DNA of 64,000 bases, from NCBI RefSeq assembly GCF_024919275.1, contig NZ_JANWGH010000002.1:434001-498000 (forward strand), written 5' to 3'. The position numbers and the translations under genes were made by a program. Below the pieces are notes generated by a model. It made no database searches. It was not told the DNA's origin and saw only the letters and a program-made list of their open reading frames with translations. This document shows, piece by piece, positions 1-9,173 of the stretch (position 1 is the stretch's first letter; each line of letters opens with the position of its first letter). This DNA comes from Algoriphagus limi (GTDB lineage Bacteria; Bacteroidota; Bacteroidia; Cytophagales; Cyclobacteriaceae).

Positions 1-720
1 CAGGATATCCTGGAGCGATTGGAGCGGGAAATCTATGTGAATGCGTATTGGCAATCCAATATGATTCTTTTAATGAAGCGATCAGGAAAATATTTGGATG
101 AAATCACAAGGATTCTGAAAGAGGAAGGAATTCCTGAAGATTTTAAATACTTGGCAATTGCAGAATCCGGCTTGATGAATGTCACTTCTCCTGCCGGTGC
201 CAAGGGCTTTTGGCAATTTATGCAAGGCACAGCCAAAGATTATGGACTGGAAGTCAATCGGAATATCGATGAGCGCTATGACTGGAAAAAATCCACCCTT
301 GCAGCTACTAAGTATTTGAAAGAAGCTCACGATAAATTTGGTAACTGGACTTCTGTTGCCGCTAGTTATAATATGGGGCAAACAGGTTTTTCGAAACGAC
401 AAAAGGAACAACTCGAAGAGGATTATTATCACTTACTCCTTAATGATGAGACTAGTCGTTACATGTTCCGAATATTAGCTTTTAAAGTCATTTTTGAAAA
501 CCCAAAAACCTTCGGCTTTAATCTCCGGGAGAAAGATTATTACCAAGATCCTCCACTTCAGGCGATTGAGGTTAATGAAGACATTTCCAATCTAGCGGAA
601 TGGGCAAAATCTAAAGGTTACACTTACAAGGAATTAAAAATCTACAACCCTTGGCTTCGGGAAAGAAACTTGAATGTCAGAAGAGGGAAAACCTACCAAA
701 TTCTTTTGCCTGAGAGATAG
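1..720 (+). CDS. Lytic transglycosylase (MltD-like), 5' end outside window
   Basis: Cleaves the glycan strands of peptidoglycan in the periplasm. The reading frame is open from base 1, so the gene starts upstream and only about 239 C-terminal residues are seen. The SLT (GEWL-like) domain is clear: AIAESGL carries the catalytic Glu (codon 163-165), followed by PAGAKGFWQFM and the ASYNMG motif typical of the fold. The last 50 or so residues (LAEWAKSKGYTYKELKIYNP to KTYQILLP) look like a LysM-type wall-binding module. The signal peptide would lie in the missing part. The family is well supported; the MltD subtype is inferred from the SLT plus LysM order. Confidence 0.88.
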   Translation, partial: QDILERLEREIYVNAYWQSNMILLMKRSGKYLDEITRILKEEGIPEDFKYLAIAESGLMNVTSPAGAKGFWQFMQGTAKDYGLEVNRNIDERYDWKKSTLAATKYLKEAHDKFGNWTSVAASYNMGQTGFSKRQKEQLEEDYYHLLLNDETSRYMFRILAFKVIFENPKTFGFNLREKDYYQDPPLQAIEVNEDISNLAEWAKSKGYTYKELKIYNPWLRERNLNVRRGKTYQILLPER

Positions 721-820
721 ATTGAATACACCAATTAAAAAGACAAATCTTCCTCTCCGGCGAATATTATTCTATTATTCAGGGAGTTTTTGGTCAAATT
801 CCAATTATTTTTCTTGATGG

Positions 821-854
821 CTTGCTTTAGCCTGAGAAATTGTTTGTACATTTG
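821..854 (+). promoter_or_regulatory. Probable promoter of guaB
   Basis: TACATTTG (847-854) matches the Bacteroidota -7 element TAnnTTTG. A TTG lies at 822-824 with a 22-base spacer. The start codon follows 36 bases after the -7 element. The -33 match is minimal, so this is a moderate call. Confidence 0.5.
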
Positions 855-866
855 GCGGGCAAATAG

Positions 867-2369
<1,503 letters not shown>

Positions 2370-2376
2370 GAATCAT

Positions 2377-2408
2377 AAAAAAACCCAACGGAAATCGTTG
2401 GGTTTTTT
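2377..2408. terminator. Bidirectional terminator, guaB / acetyltransferase
   Basis: AAAAAACCCAACG and CGTTGGGTTTTTT form a perfect stem around a 5-base loop, with A and T runs on both sides. It serves guaB and the convergent acetyltransferase gene. Confidence 0.92.
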
Positions 2409-2412
2409 ATTT

Positions 2413-2889
2413 TCATTTCAGCAAAGCTTTTATTTCATAATCCTGCAAATGGGCATTCAACCATCCTGCTTCTAAGTCTGCCCCATATTTTTTATAAAAG
2501 TTAATTGCTGGCTCATTCCAGTCCAGGACTTGCCACATCATACCAGTACAGCCCTCTTCTAGAGACTTCGCCATCACTCGTTCAAACAATAATTTTCCAG
2601 CTCCATTTCCGCGCTCGGATTCTGTTACCACAATATCTTCCAGATACATTCGCTTTCCCTTCCAAGTGCTATATCGGTAATAGTAGATAGCAATTCCGAT
2701 AATTTCTCCCGTCTCATCTTTCTCACAAACATAAAGTCCGTAAACCGGATTGGGACCGAACCCATCCTTTTCCATTAATTCCAAGGTATTGGTCACTTGC
2801 TCAGGTGCCTTTTCATAAAGAGCCAACTCCTTGATCAACTCAAGGACTCGGGGTAAATCTTCAATTTTTCCTTCTCGGACAGTGTACAT
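2413..2889 (-). CDS. GNAT family N-acetyltransferase
   Basis: A 158-residue single GNAT domain that would transfer an acetyl group from acetyl-CoA to an amine; the substrate cannot be read from sequence. The acetyl-CoA loop is visible as SERGNGAGKLLF after the core strand YLEDIVVTE, and the C-terminal part WNEPAINFYKKYGA is typical of the diamine (spermidine/spermine) acetyltransferase-like branch. It is convergent with guaB and divergent from coaX, so it stands alone. Confidence 0.88.
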   Translation of the reverse strand: MYTVREGKIEDLPRVLELIKELALYEKAPEQVTNTLELMEKDGFGPNPVYGLYVCEKDETGEIIGIAIYYYRYSTWKGKRMYLEDIVVTESERGNGAGKLLFERVMAKSLEEGCTGMMWQVLDWNEPAINFYKKYGADLEAGWLNAHLQDYEIKALLK

Positions 2890-2951
2890 ATTCGTTGAGG
2901 ATTTAAATTTTCATTAAGGAAAGCCTAAATTAGACAAAACCTCCAAATAGC

Positions 2952-3725
2952 ATGTTTCTAGCCATCGATGCAGGCAATTCTAATGTAGTTTTTGCACTTT
3001 TTGACGAAAAAACTCAAAAATGGACTAACCAATTCCGATTGGAAACCAAGACTGAGCGCCTAATTTCACAATTGAGTAAAAAGGTTCCTTTATATTTTTT
3101 GGAGCATGATATCCATCCAAAGGATATCGAACTAATTGGATTTAGTTCTGTGGTTCCGGAAATCCAAGACACCATTCAGCAGTTTTGTGAAAATTTCTTC
3201 GGAAAAAAGGCCTATGTGATTTCTGCAAAAAGCTACAAGAAGCTTCCAGTTGTAGCTCGTCGTCCCAATGAAATCGGAACAGACCTGATGTGCAATGTCA
3301 TGGCTGCATGGGAAAAATTCCATCAGCCTTTCATCGTGGTTGATTTTGGGACTGCACTTACCTTCACGGTGGTTGATGAAAAAGGGCAGGTATTGGGAGT
3401 GAACATTGTTCCTGGCCTTCAAACGGCTATCAAAGCCTTGTTTATGAATACTTCTAAGTTACCGGAAGTTTCGCTTGAATTTCCAAAATCAGCCATAGGC
3501 CAAGATACCATTCATGCAATTCAGGCAGGTATCCTACATGGATATACAGGTTTAGTGAAAGGCATGCTTCAAACCATCCGTGATGAAAAACCACTTCCTT
3601 TTAAAATTATTGCCACAGGAGGTCTTTCTGCAATTTTGACCACACTTAGGGATGAATTCGAAGAAATAGACCGCTATCTGACTTTAGATGGAATCCGATT
3701 GATCACTCAAATCAATCAGGCTTAG
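2952..3725 (+). CDS. coaX: Type III pantothenate kinase
   Basis: Phosphorylates pantothenate in the first step of coenzyme A synthesis. The 257 residues show the acetate-kinase-like fold motifs of CoaX: DAGNSN (6-11, phosphate loop), GTD (109-111) and DFGTALTF (131-138), plus the late GGLS nucleotide motif. Type III enzymes are the usual form in Bacteroidota. The stop codon lies two bases from that of the convergent M23 gene, with no terminator visible between them. Confidence 0.95.
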   Translation: MFLAIDAGNSNVVFALFDEKTQKWTNQFRLETKTERLISQLSKKVPLYFLEHDIHPKDIELIGFSSVVPEIQDTIQQFCENFFGKKAYVISAKSYKKLPVVARRPNEIGTDLMCNVMAAWEKFHQPFIVVDFGTALTFTVVDEKGQVLGVNIVPGLQTAIKALFMNTSKLPEVSLEFPKSAIGQDTIHAIQAGILHGYTGLVKGMLQTIRDEKPLPFKIIATGGLSAILTTLRDEFEEIDRYLTLDGIRLITQINQA

Positions 3726-3727
3726 TT

Positions 3728-4393
3728 CTATGAAGGAAACCTTAAAATCAAATTAGGGTCGGGACAATTAGCCGCATAATGCTCTTTTTCTCGTTGAGAA
3801 CAAACGCCTGGGTAATCTCCCCAATTTCCTTCCATATCCCACATTAATTGAAAATGCAAGTGAGGAGGCCAATCTCCATTCTCTGGGAAAGGACCGACAT
3901 GTGCTATTGGATCCCCCTTTTTTACTTCCTTTCCAACTGAATATTCCTTCAAATCTTCTTGGGCTAAGTGACCATAGAGGCTATATAGCTTTTTCTCCCC
4001 GAGATCATGCTCCAAAATCAACGTAGCTCCATAATTTCCAAAGCCAGCATTATCCTGAAAGCTATGGATTTTCCCAACCAAAGGAGCATATACAGGAGTC
4101 CAAGCCTTACACCAAATATCAATTCCTAAATGGATATTTCGGAAATCTGATTGTTCCGTAGCAAAAACTTCAGAACGCTGATAAATGGCTCTGTTTTCCA
4201 AATATCCTCCGATCCCAAAAACCTTTTCTTCCTGCTCCAACTGGGAAAAAACAAAACGATCAAATACCTCAGTATTAGCCAAATCAACATTTTGTAATGC
4301 CTGATTTTGAGCGCTAAAGTCCATGGGCAGCGTGTTTTCAGTGGTTAAAGCCTGTCCCATCACAGGAAATATCGCTAGTGAATTCCAATCCAT
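3728..4393 (-). CDS. M23 (LytM-type) metallopeptidase without signal peptide
   Basis: A 221-residue protein whose C-terminal two thirds is an M23/LytM domain. The zinc ligands are visible as HLGID (His88, Asp92) and HLHFQ (His178, His180), and His142 is in YGHL. M23 enzymes normally cut peptidoglycan cross-bridges outside the cytoplasm, but no signal peptide or membrane segment is apparent here. The tail GVCSQREKEHYAANCPDPN resembles the M23-like domain fused to class III aminotransferases in multidomain proteins. A cytoplasmic role on small peptides or another substrate is therefore possible. The catalytic residues are intact; the substrate is unknown. Confidence 0.8.
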   Translation of the reverse strand: MDWNSLAIFPVMGQALTTENTLPMDFSAQNQALQNVDLANTEVFDRFVFSQLEQEEKVFGIGGYLENRAIYQRSEVFATEQSDFRNIHLGIDIWCKAWTPVYAPLVGKIHSFQDNAGFGNYGATLILEHDLGEKKLYSLYGHLAQEDLKEYSVGKEVKKGDPIAHVGPFPENGDWPPHLHFQLMWDMEGNWGDYPGVCSQREKEHYAANCPDPNLILRFPS

Positions 4394-4490
4394 ACCCGAA
4401 GAAAACTATTTGATTGAATCCAAAAAAAGAGATTGGGAAAATTCTTGGGGAAAGAATCGATTTTGATCCATGATTTTTTAATTTTCGTTT

Positions 4491-5444
4491 ATGAAAGACA
4501 TGACACTTCCTACCCTAAACGATATCAAATTCGCGCTCATCCGGATCAAATCTTTTATCCACCGAACGCCAATTTTAACCTCTTCCGCAATTAATGAAAT
4601 TGCCGGTTGTGAGATCTATTTCAAATGCGAGAATTTTCAAAAGGTAGGAGCCTTCAAAGCCCGAGGAGCAGCCAATGCCGTCATGAAACTTTCCGATGAG
4701 GAACGGGCCAAGGGAGTGGCCACTCACAGTAGTGGAAACCATGCTGCAGCTTTAGCCCGAGCGGCACAGGTTGTCGGTATCCCTGCCTATATCGTCATGC
4801 CTTCCAATGCTCCCGAAATCAAGAAAAAGGCGGTTCGAGGATATGGCGGAGAAATCATCGAGTGCGAACCCAATTTGATGGCGAGGGAAACGACCTTGGA
4901 AAAAGTAGTGAAAGAAACCGGTGCTACCTTTATCCCACCCTATGACTACATGGACGTCGTAGAAGGACAGGCCACCTGCGCTTTGGAATTTTTGGATGAT
5001 CAGCCTGACCTAGAATGTCTAATTGCTCCTGTTGGTGGTGGTGGTCTATTGGGGGGAACAGCACTTTTGGCACATTACTGGGATCCGGAAGTAAAAGTTT
5101 ATGGAGCTGAACCCAAAGGTGCAGATGATGCCTATCGTTCTTTGAAAGCCGGAAGGATTATCCCCCAAACAAATCCTCAGACAATCGCGGATGGTTTATT
5201 GACCTCATTGGGTGAGATAAATTTTGAAATCATCAACCGCTATGTGAAAGATATTTTGCTAGCAACTGATCCCCAAATTATTGAGGCCATGCGGCTCATT
5301 TATGAGCGAATGAAAATCGTCATCGAACCTTCCTGTGCTGTTCCATTAGCAGGCTTATTAGCAAATAAAGAGCAATTCAAAGGGAAAAAAGTAGGAATTA
5401 TTCTTTCTGGAGGAAATGTAGATTTGGGTAAATTGCCTTTTTAG
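4491..5444 (+). CDS. PLP-dependent threonine/serine dehydratase
   Basis: A fold-type II PLP enzyme of 317 residues, probably deaminating threonine (or serine) to the oxoacid and ammonia in the cytosol. The Schiff-base lysine is Lys56 in GAFKARGA. SSGNHAAA (80-87) binds the PLP ring side, and the glycine-rich phosphate cup is VGGGGLLGG near residue 180. There is no C-terminal ACT regulatory domain, so it is the short catabolic (TdcB-like) or serine-racemase-like form rather than biosynthetic IlvA. It is convergent with the oxidoreductase gene, with a 5-base gap. Substrate preference cannot be decided from sequence. Confidence 0.88.
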   Translation: MKDMTLPTLNDIKFALIRIKSFIHRTPILTSSAINEIAGCEIYFKCENFQKVGAFKARGAANAVMKLSDEERAKGVATHSSGNHAAALARAAQVVGIPAYIVMPSNAPEIKKKAVRGYGGEIIECEPNLMARETTLEKVVKETGATFIPPYDYMDVVEGQATCALEFLDDQPDLECLIAPVGGGGLLGGTALLAHYWDPEVKVYGAEPKGADDAYRSLKAGRIIPQTNPQTIADGLLTSLGEINFEIINRYVKDILLATDPQIIEAMRLIYERMKIVIEPSCAVPLAGLLANKEQFKGKKVGIILSGGNVDLGKLPF

Positions 5445-5449
5445 GAAAA

Positions 5450-6505
5450 TTACCAGCCCCCTTCTGCACGAAGAACCTTCTTTCCTTCTTTGGAACTTTT
5501 AAAAGCCGCTTCGATAAGTTTGAGAACCCCAATTGTTTGCGAAAGAGTAACACTGAGCGCTTTACCTTGGAGAATTGCATCAGCTACATTTTGATAAAAT
5601 ATCCGATAGTCTCCCGGCAAAGTTGGGAAAGACTTAGTCTCATTTTCTAAATAAAGCTTTCCCCAACTTTCCTTGGGCTCAACTCCCCAATCCGCGCCTT
5701 CAGGTCTGATGCCTGCTTTAAACGCTGCCTCCTGAACATCCAAACCATATTTCTGGTAAGATCCTTTTTCACCTAAAAGCAAAAACTTCGGCGTAGGAGC
5801 ATTGACCAAAACTCCAGCTGTTACTCTGGATTTTTTGTGCCCGTAATACAAAACGATGTCAAAATGATCGTCGGCTACAGCTCCATCCCTTTGCCTCTGA
5901 ATATCGGCCTGTATAGCAAAAGGAAGCCCAAAAAGCAACACCACCTGATCGATCAAGTGAGATCCTAAATCATAGGTAATTCCATTTCCAGGAACATCTT
6001 TTTCTCTCCAATTCTCCGAAACATTGGGTCGAAATCGATCAAAATGGGATTCTAAATAGACTATTCTACCCAAGATATCTTCAGAAATCAATTGCTGAAC
6101 AGTCTTGAAATCCCCATCAAATCGGCGGTTATGAAATACCGTACAAACCAGGCCTTTTTGGTCAGCTAATTTTTCTAACTCCTCTGCTTGCCAAGAATAA
6201 ATAGTGACAGGCTTATCAACAACCACATGTTTTCCTGCCTCTAAAGCCCGCTTGGCCATGGGAAAATGAAATTCATTGGGAGTAGTAATGACCACAAGGT
6301 CAACATCCCCTTGCTCCAACAAGGAATCGAAACTTCGAAAAGTCTGAACTTGTGGATATTTTTCTTCACATCGGTTAGAATGACGCTCAACTACAGCCAC
6401 CAAATCCAAATCTGGACAAACATCAATCAATGGAGCATGCATTTTTTCAGCAACAGAGCCATAACCAACTAGAGCTACCCGAAGTGGTGAAGAAAGGTTT
6501 TTCAT
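5450..6505 (-). CDS. Gfo/Idh/MocA family oxidoreductase
   Basis: A 351-residue NAD(P)-dependent sugar or polyol dehydrogenase. The Rossmann motif VALVGYGSVAEK is near the N-terminus, the EKP-type motif appears as VVDKPVT near residue 96, and the C-terminal substrate domain contains PGNGITYDLGSHLIDQ. There is no signal peptide. The start codon overlaps the stop of the upstream response regulator gene (ATGA), indicating translational coupling in the five-gene operon. The substrate is unknown; related proteins act on myo-inositol, glucose or scyllo-inositol. Confidence 0.9.
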   Translation of the reverse strand: MKNLSSPLRVALVGYGSVAEKMHAPLIDVCPDLDLVAVVERHSNRCEEKYPQVQTFRSFDSLLEQGDVDLVVITTPNEFHFPMAKRALEAGKHVVVDKPVTIYSWQAEELEKLADQKGLVCTVFHNRRFDGDFKTVQQLISEDILGRIVYLESHFDRFRPNVSENWREKDVPGNGITYDLGSHLIDQVVLLFGLPFAIQADIQRQRDGAVADDHFDIVLYYGHKKSRVTAGVLVNAPTPKFLLLGEKGSYQKYGLDVQEAAFKAGIRPEGADWGVEPKESWGKLYLENETKSFPTLPGDYRIFYQNVADAILQGKALSVTLSQTIGVLKLIEAAFKSSKEGKKVLRAEGGW

Positions 6506-7128
6506 AGGTTCATTTCGTAGGCCTTATTGACCAATTCTACCCGGGATTTGATTCCCAGTTTAGTAAAAATATTCTTCCGATGGCTTTCGATAGTACCAAT
6601 ACTAAGAACTAGCTCTTCTGCAATTTCTCTGGATGTTTTTCCCTCTTTGATCAATTTGATAATCTGAACTTCCCTACGGGAAAGCTTAAATTTCTCTCGA
6701 AAAGAATCAAAAAATGCATTGGGCCTAGCCTGCTCAATAATTCGGTCGAAATTAATCAAATGCCTTCCTTCGTGTACCTCATGAATGGTAAAAACCAATT
6801 CATCCGGATCAGCATCTTTGAGAATAAAGCCATCTGCACCTCTATCCACGCATTCTTTAAATATTTTCTCCTCATCGTACATGGAAAGGACAATCACTTT
6901 TGCGGGAATGCCTGATTCTTTGATTTTTTCCAGGACACCAAAACCATCCATTTCAGGCATATTCAAGTCTGTCAATACCACATCAACGGAATTTTCTTGA
7001 AGGAAATCCATTAATTCGAGACCGTTCTTAAAAAGCCCAAGGATTTCGAAGTCTTCTTCCTCTTCTAATAATCCCTCTATGCCTTTGGCGAATAAAGTAT
7101 GGTCATCTGCGATAGCAATCCGAATCAT
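6502..7128 (-). CDS. NarL/FixJ-type response regulator
   Basis: A 208-residue DNA-binding response regulator. The receiver has the acidic pocket ADDH at residues 8-9, phospho-acceptor Asp54 in LTDLNMPEMD, and the conserved Lys in FILKDAD. The C-terminal LuxR helix-turn-helix runs from LSRREVQIIKLI to TIESHRKNIFTKLGI. It lies directly downstream of the HisKA_3-type kinase gene, which is its likely partner. It is coupled to the oxidoreductase gene by a 4-base overlap. Its targets are unknown. Confidence 0.94.
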   Translation of the reverse strand: MIRIAIADDHTLFAKGIEGLLEEEEDFEILGLFKNGLELMDFLQENSVDVVLTDLNMPEMDGFGVLEKIKESGIPAKVIVLSMYDEEKIFKECVDRGADGFILKDADPDELVFTIHEVHEGRHLINFDRIIEQARPNAFFDSFREKFKLSRREVQIIKLIKEGKTSREIAEELVLSIGTIESHRKNIFTKLGIKSRVELVNKAYEMNL

Positions 7129-7164
7129 AGTAAAAACGGGTGAAATCTAAATTAGTAGGAAAAC

Positions 7165-7923
7165 TTAGATTGGCAAAGAAAGAATTATGTCAGTGCCCTG
7201 TCCCGGGGATGAAGTGATTTGGAAATTTCCACCAATGGTTTCCATACGCTTTCTGAGATTCGTCATTCCACTTCCTTGTGATGATAGAGATGTATCGAAG
7301 CCTATTCCATCATCGCTGATCCGTATAGCTCTTTCCCCTTCCTGCTTTTCCATTAGGATTTTAATCAAATTAGGTGAAGCGTGTTTAATGGCATTATTGA
7401 GACATTCTTGAATTACACGAATTAACACCAGTTTCTGATCCTTATCCAATTCCCAATTTTCATCTTCCCTATTAAATACCACTTCACAAAACCCCGTCGA
7501 CTTGATTTTATCAAGTTGCTGTGATATAAACTCTTCAAGTGAAATAGACTCGACCCAATCCAGGTTTAATGTTTTAGAAAGTCCTCGTACCTCCGTAATT
7601 ATCTGATTGATTAATTGCCTACCTTCTGCCTGTTTTTCAGGTTTGGAAGAGGCCAAATAGAGCTTTGAAAGCGAGAGCAATTGCCCAATATTATCATGCA
7701 ATTCCCTACCTATATGCTTTAGCGTATCCTGCTGGATTTCATTCTCAATATTCAAAATCGTCTTCTCATATTCAGCTTTGATCTGATCCATTTTCTGTTT
7801 GTTATGAACCTGTCGCTGTCTATGTAGGATAACCATAGACACCACAAAAGTTGCCATGAGAGCAGCCAAAAAAGCCCCCGAAAAAAGAATAAAAATGATT
7901 TGATTACCTTCTTCCTCCATCAT
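7165..7923 (-). CDS. Membrane histidine kinase of the NarX/DegS (HisKA_3) class
   Basis: A 252-residue kinase with one N-terminal membrane segment (about 8-30), a short coiled coil, and the dimerisation/phospho-acceptor motif GRELHDNIGQ. The HATPase domain shows NAIKHA (N box), DDGIGFD (G1) and GSGMTNLRKR (G2). No sizeable extracellular sensor is present, so it may read its signal through the polytopic membrane protein encoded just upstream. Two ATG codons lie in tandem at the start, and the first overlaps the stop of that gene (ATGA). Confidence 0.92.
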   Translation of the reverse strand: MMEEEGNQIIFILFSGAFLAALMATFVVSMVILHRQRQVHNKQKMDQIKAEYEKTILNIENEIQQDTLKHIGRELHDNIGQLLSLSKLYLASSKPEKQAEGRQLINQIITEVRGLSKTLNLDWVESISLEEFISQQLDKIKSTGFCEVVFNREDENWELDKDQKLVLIRVIQECLNNAIKHASPNLIKILMEKQEGERAIRISDDGIGFDTSLSSQGSGMTNLRKRMETIGGNFQITSSPGQGTDIILSLPI

Positions 7924-8672
7924 GTATGTACTGTTCGAGAAATGAAATTTTTACCGGTAAATATCAAAAAAGTGAAGACACTCAATAATATCACATAGAG
8001 CACCCTTGAAACCAAATTGAACATGTAGTAAACCCGGGTATTTTCAAATGTTAGATATTCAATTGCCACATCTGCCATAAAAACAATCACAGAATGAAAC
8101 ATGATGATGGTGATATACCAAAAAGGCAAATAAGCCAGTGGATTAATTTCTATAAAATATTCTTCAGTAATCAAATCCATAAAAAACAATCCACTTGCTA
8201 TAATCAATATGGTATTACCTAGAAAATAAAGAATGGGCTGCTGAATACCATGTATGGGATAAGTTTTGGAGAAATAAGGGTAAATACAATAGAGCAAAAA
8301 TACGATTCCTAAAATCAATACTATTTTTTTGCTCAGTGCCTTTTTTAGATTAATCCCAATCAACAAAAGCAATCCCAATTTAGAAACCTGATAGTAGAAA
8401 ATATTATAGACCCAAGCATTCCATCCCAAAAAAGGTTCATCAGTAAGCAGTCGATGAAATATCTCATTTATGGGTTTATTAACTACCATGAAGGTGGCCA
8501 TAACCTCATAGAAGTTCACCAACATTACCAGTAAAAAAGGTACTAGAATATAATGATCTCTTCTTTTTTTCTTATCCAATAAGAGGAAAAATAAAAGAGA
8601 TAAAAAGCCACATATTGCCACCATGTGGAAATAATAGTTATCCTCAATTCTGGCTAGGAATTTTTCAATCAC
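7920..8672 (-). CDS. Polytopic membrane protein, possible sensor partner of the kinase
   Basis: I do not recognise the family. The 250 residues contain about seven hydrophobic segments spread along the length, with short charged loops (KKKRRDH, LKKALSKK) placing positive charge on the presumed cytoplasmic side. No enzyme motif was found. Its stop codon overlaps the start of the histidine kinase gene, so the two are made together. The topology resembles 7TM sensor modules that in other proteins are fused to kinases. A role as a separate sensor subunit is inference. Confidence 0.7.
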   Translation of the reverse strand: MIEKFLARIEDNYYFHMVAICGFLSLLFFLLLDKKKRRDHYILVPFLLVMLVNFYEVMATFMVVNKPINEIFHRLLTDEPFLGWNAWVYNIFYYQVSKLGLLLLIGINLKKALSKKIVLILGIVFLLYCIYPYFSKTYPIHGIQQPILYFLGNTILIIASGLFFMDLITEEYFIEINPLAYLPFWYITIIMFHSVIVFMADVAIEYLTFENTRVYYMFNLVSRVLYVILLSVFTFLIFTGKNFISRTVHT

Positions 8673-8684
8673 AAGATGCTTGAT

Positions 8685-9053
8685 TTATTCACACTTGGGA
8701 GGACAGAAATCTCCTCGATTGTAATATTCTTCTTCCTCATCATCCACTTTCTCATTAGCTGAATTGCATGGAGACATCACGATACCAAGCCTCCCAATAT
8801 AATCCTCTGGGTTTTCTGGGTATAATTTTCGAGCTACTTCTTCTGTGTATTCGGTAAAGTAAAATTTTATTCCACCTTTTTTTGGATCCTGATCTGCTTT
8901 ACTCAAAACTTCCTCAATTGTCTCCCTATCAAAAAATATCCAATTGGTCTGGTTATCCACATCCCGCTGTGGACCACGAGCAGGCTTCCCTTTTCGGATT
9001 TCCTGATCGTATTTCTTTTGCATTTGCTCAAAATCTTTCTTGGTGATTTTCAT
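8685..9053 (-). CDS. Small acidic hypothetical protein
   Basis: Unrecognised protein of 122 residues, soluble, without signal peptide. It begins with a charged helix and ends with an acidic stretch followed by a cysteine-containing tail (GDFCPPKCE). Cys in SPCNSA is another visible cysteine, so a metal-binding or redox tail is possible but unsupported. It is the first gene of the kinase/regulator run and sits 12 bases before the membrane protein gene, which suggests co-transcription. Confidence 0.6.
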   Translation of the reverse strand: MKITKKDFEQMQKKYDQEIRKGKPARGPQRDVDNQTNWIFFDRETIEEVLSKADQDPKKGGIKFYFTEYTEEVARKLYPENPEDYIGRLGIVMSPCNSANEKVDDEEEEYYNRGDFCPPKCE

Positions 9054-9130
9054 GGTAAAAAGGTTTAAACGTTGTTAGTGAAAAGATTAACAAAGTCCTG
9101 AAGATAGGCTTTTTCAGGACTTCAAAAAAT

Positions 9131-9153
9131 AAAAAAGGGGCCTAAGCCCCCTT
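9131..9153 (-). terminator. Terminator of the ccm operon
   Basis: Read on the minus strand, a GGGG/CCCC stem (AAGGGG...CCCCTT core) is followed by a run of T, 20 bases after the ccmF stop codon. Confidence 0.85.
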
Positions 9154-9173
9154 AAATTCATTTATGAAAATCG

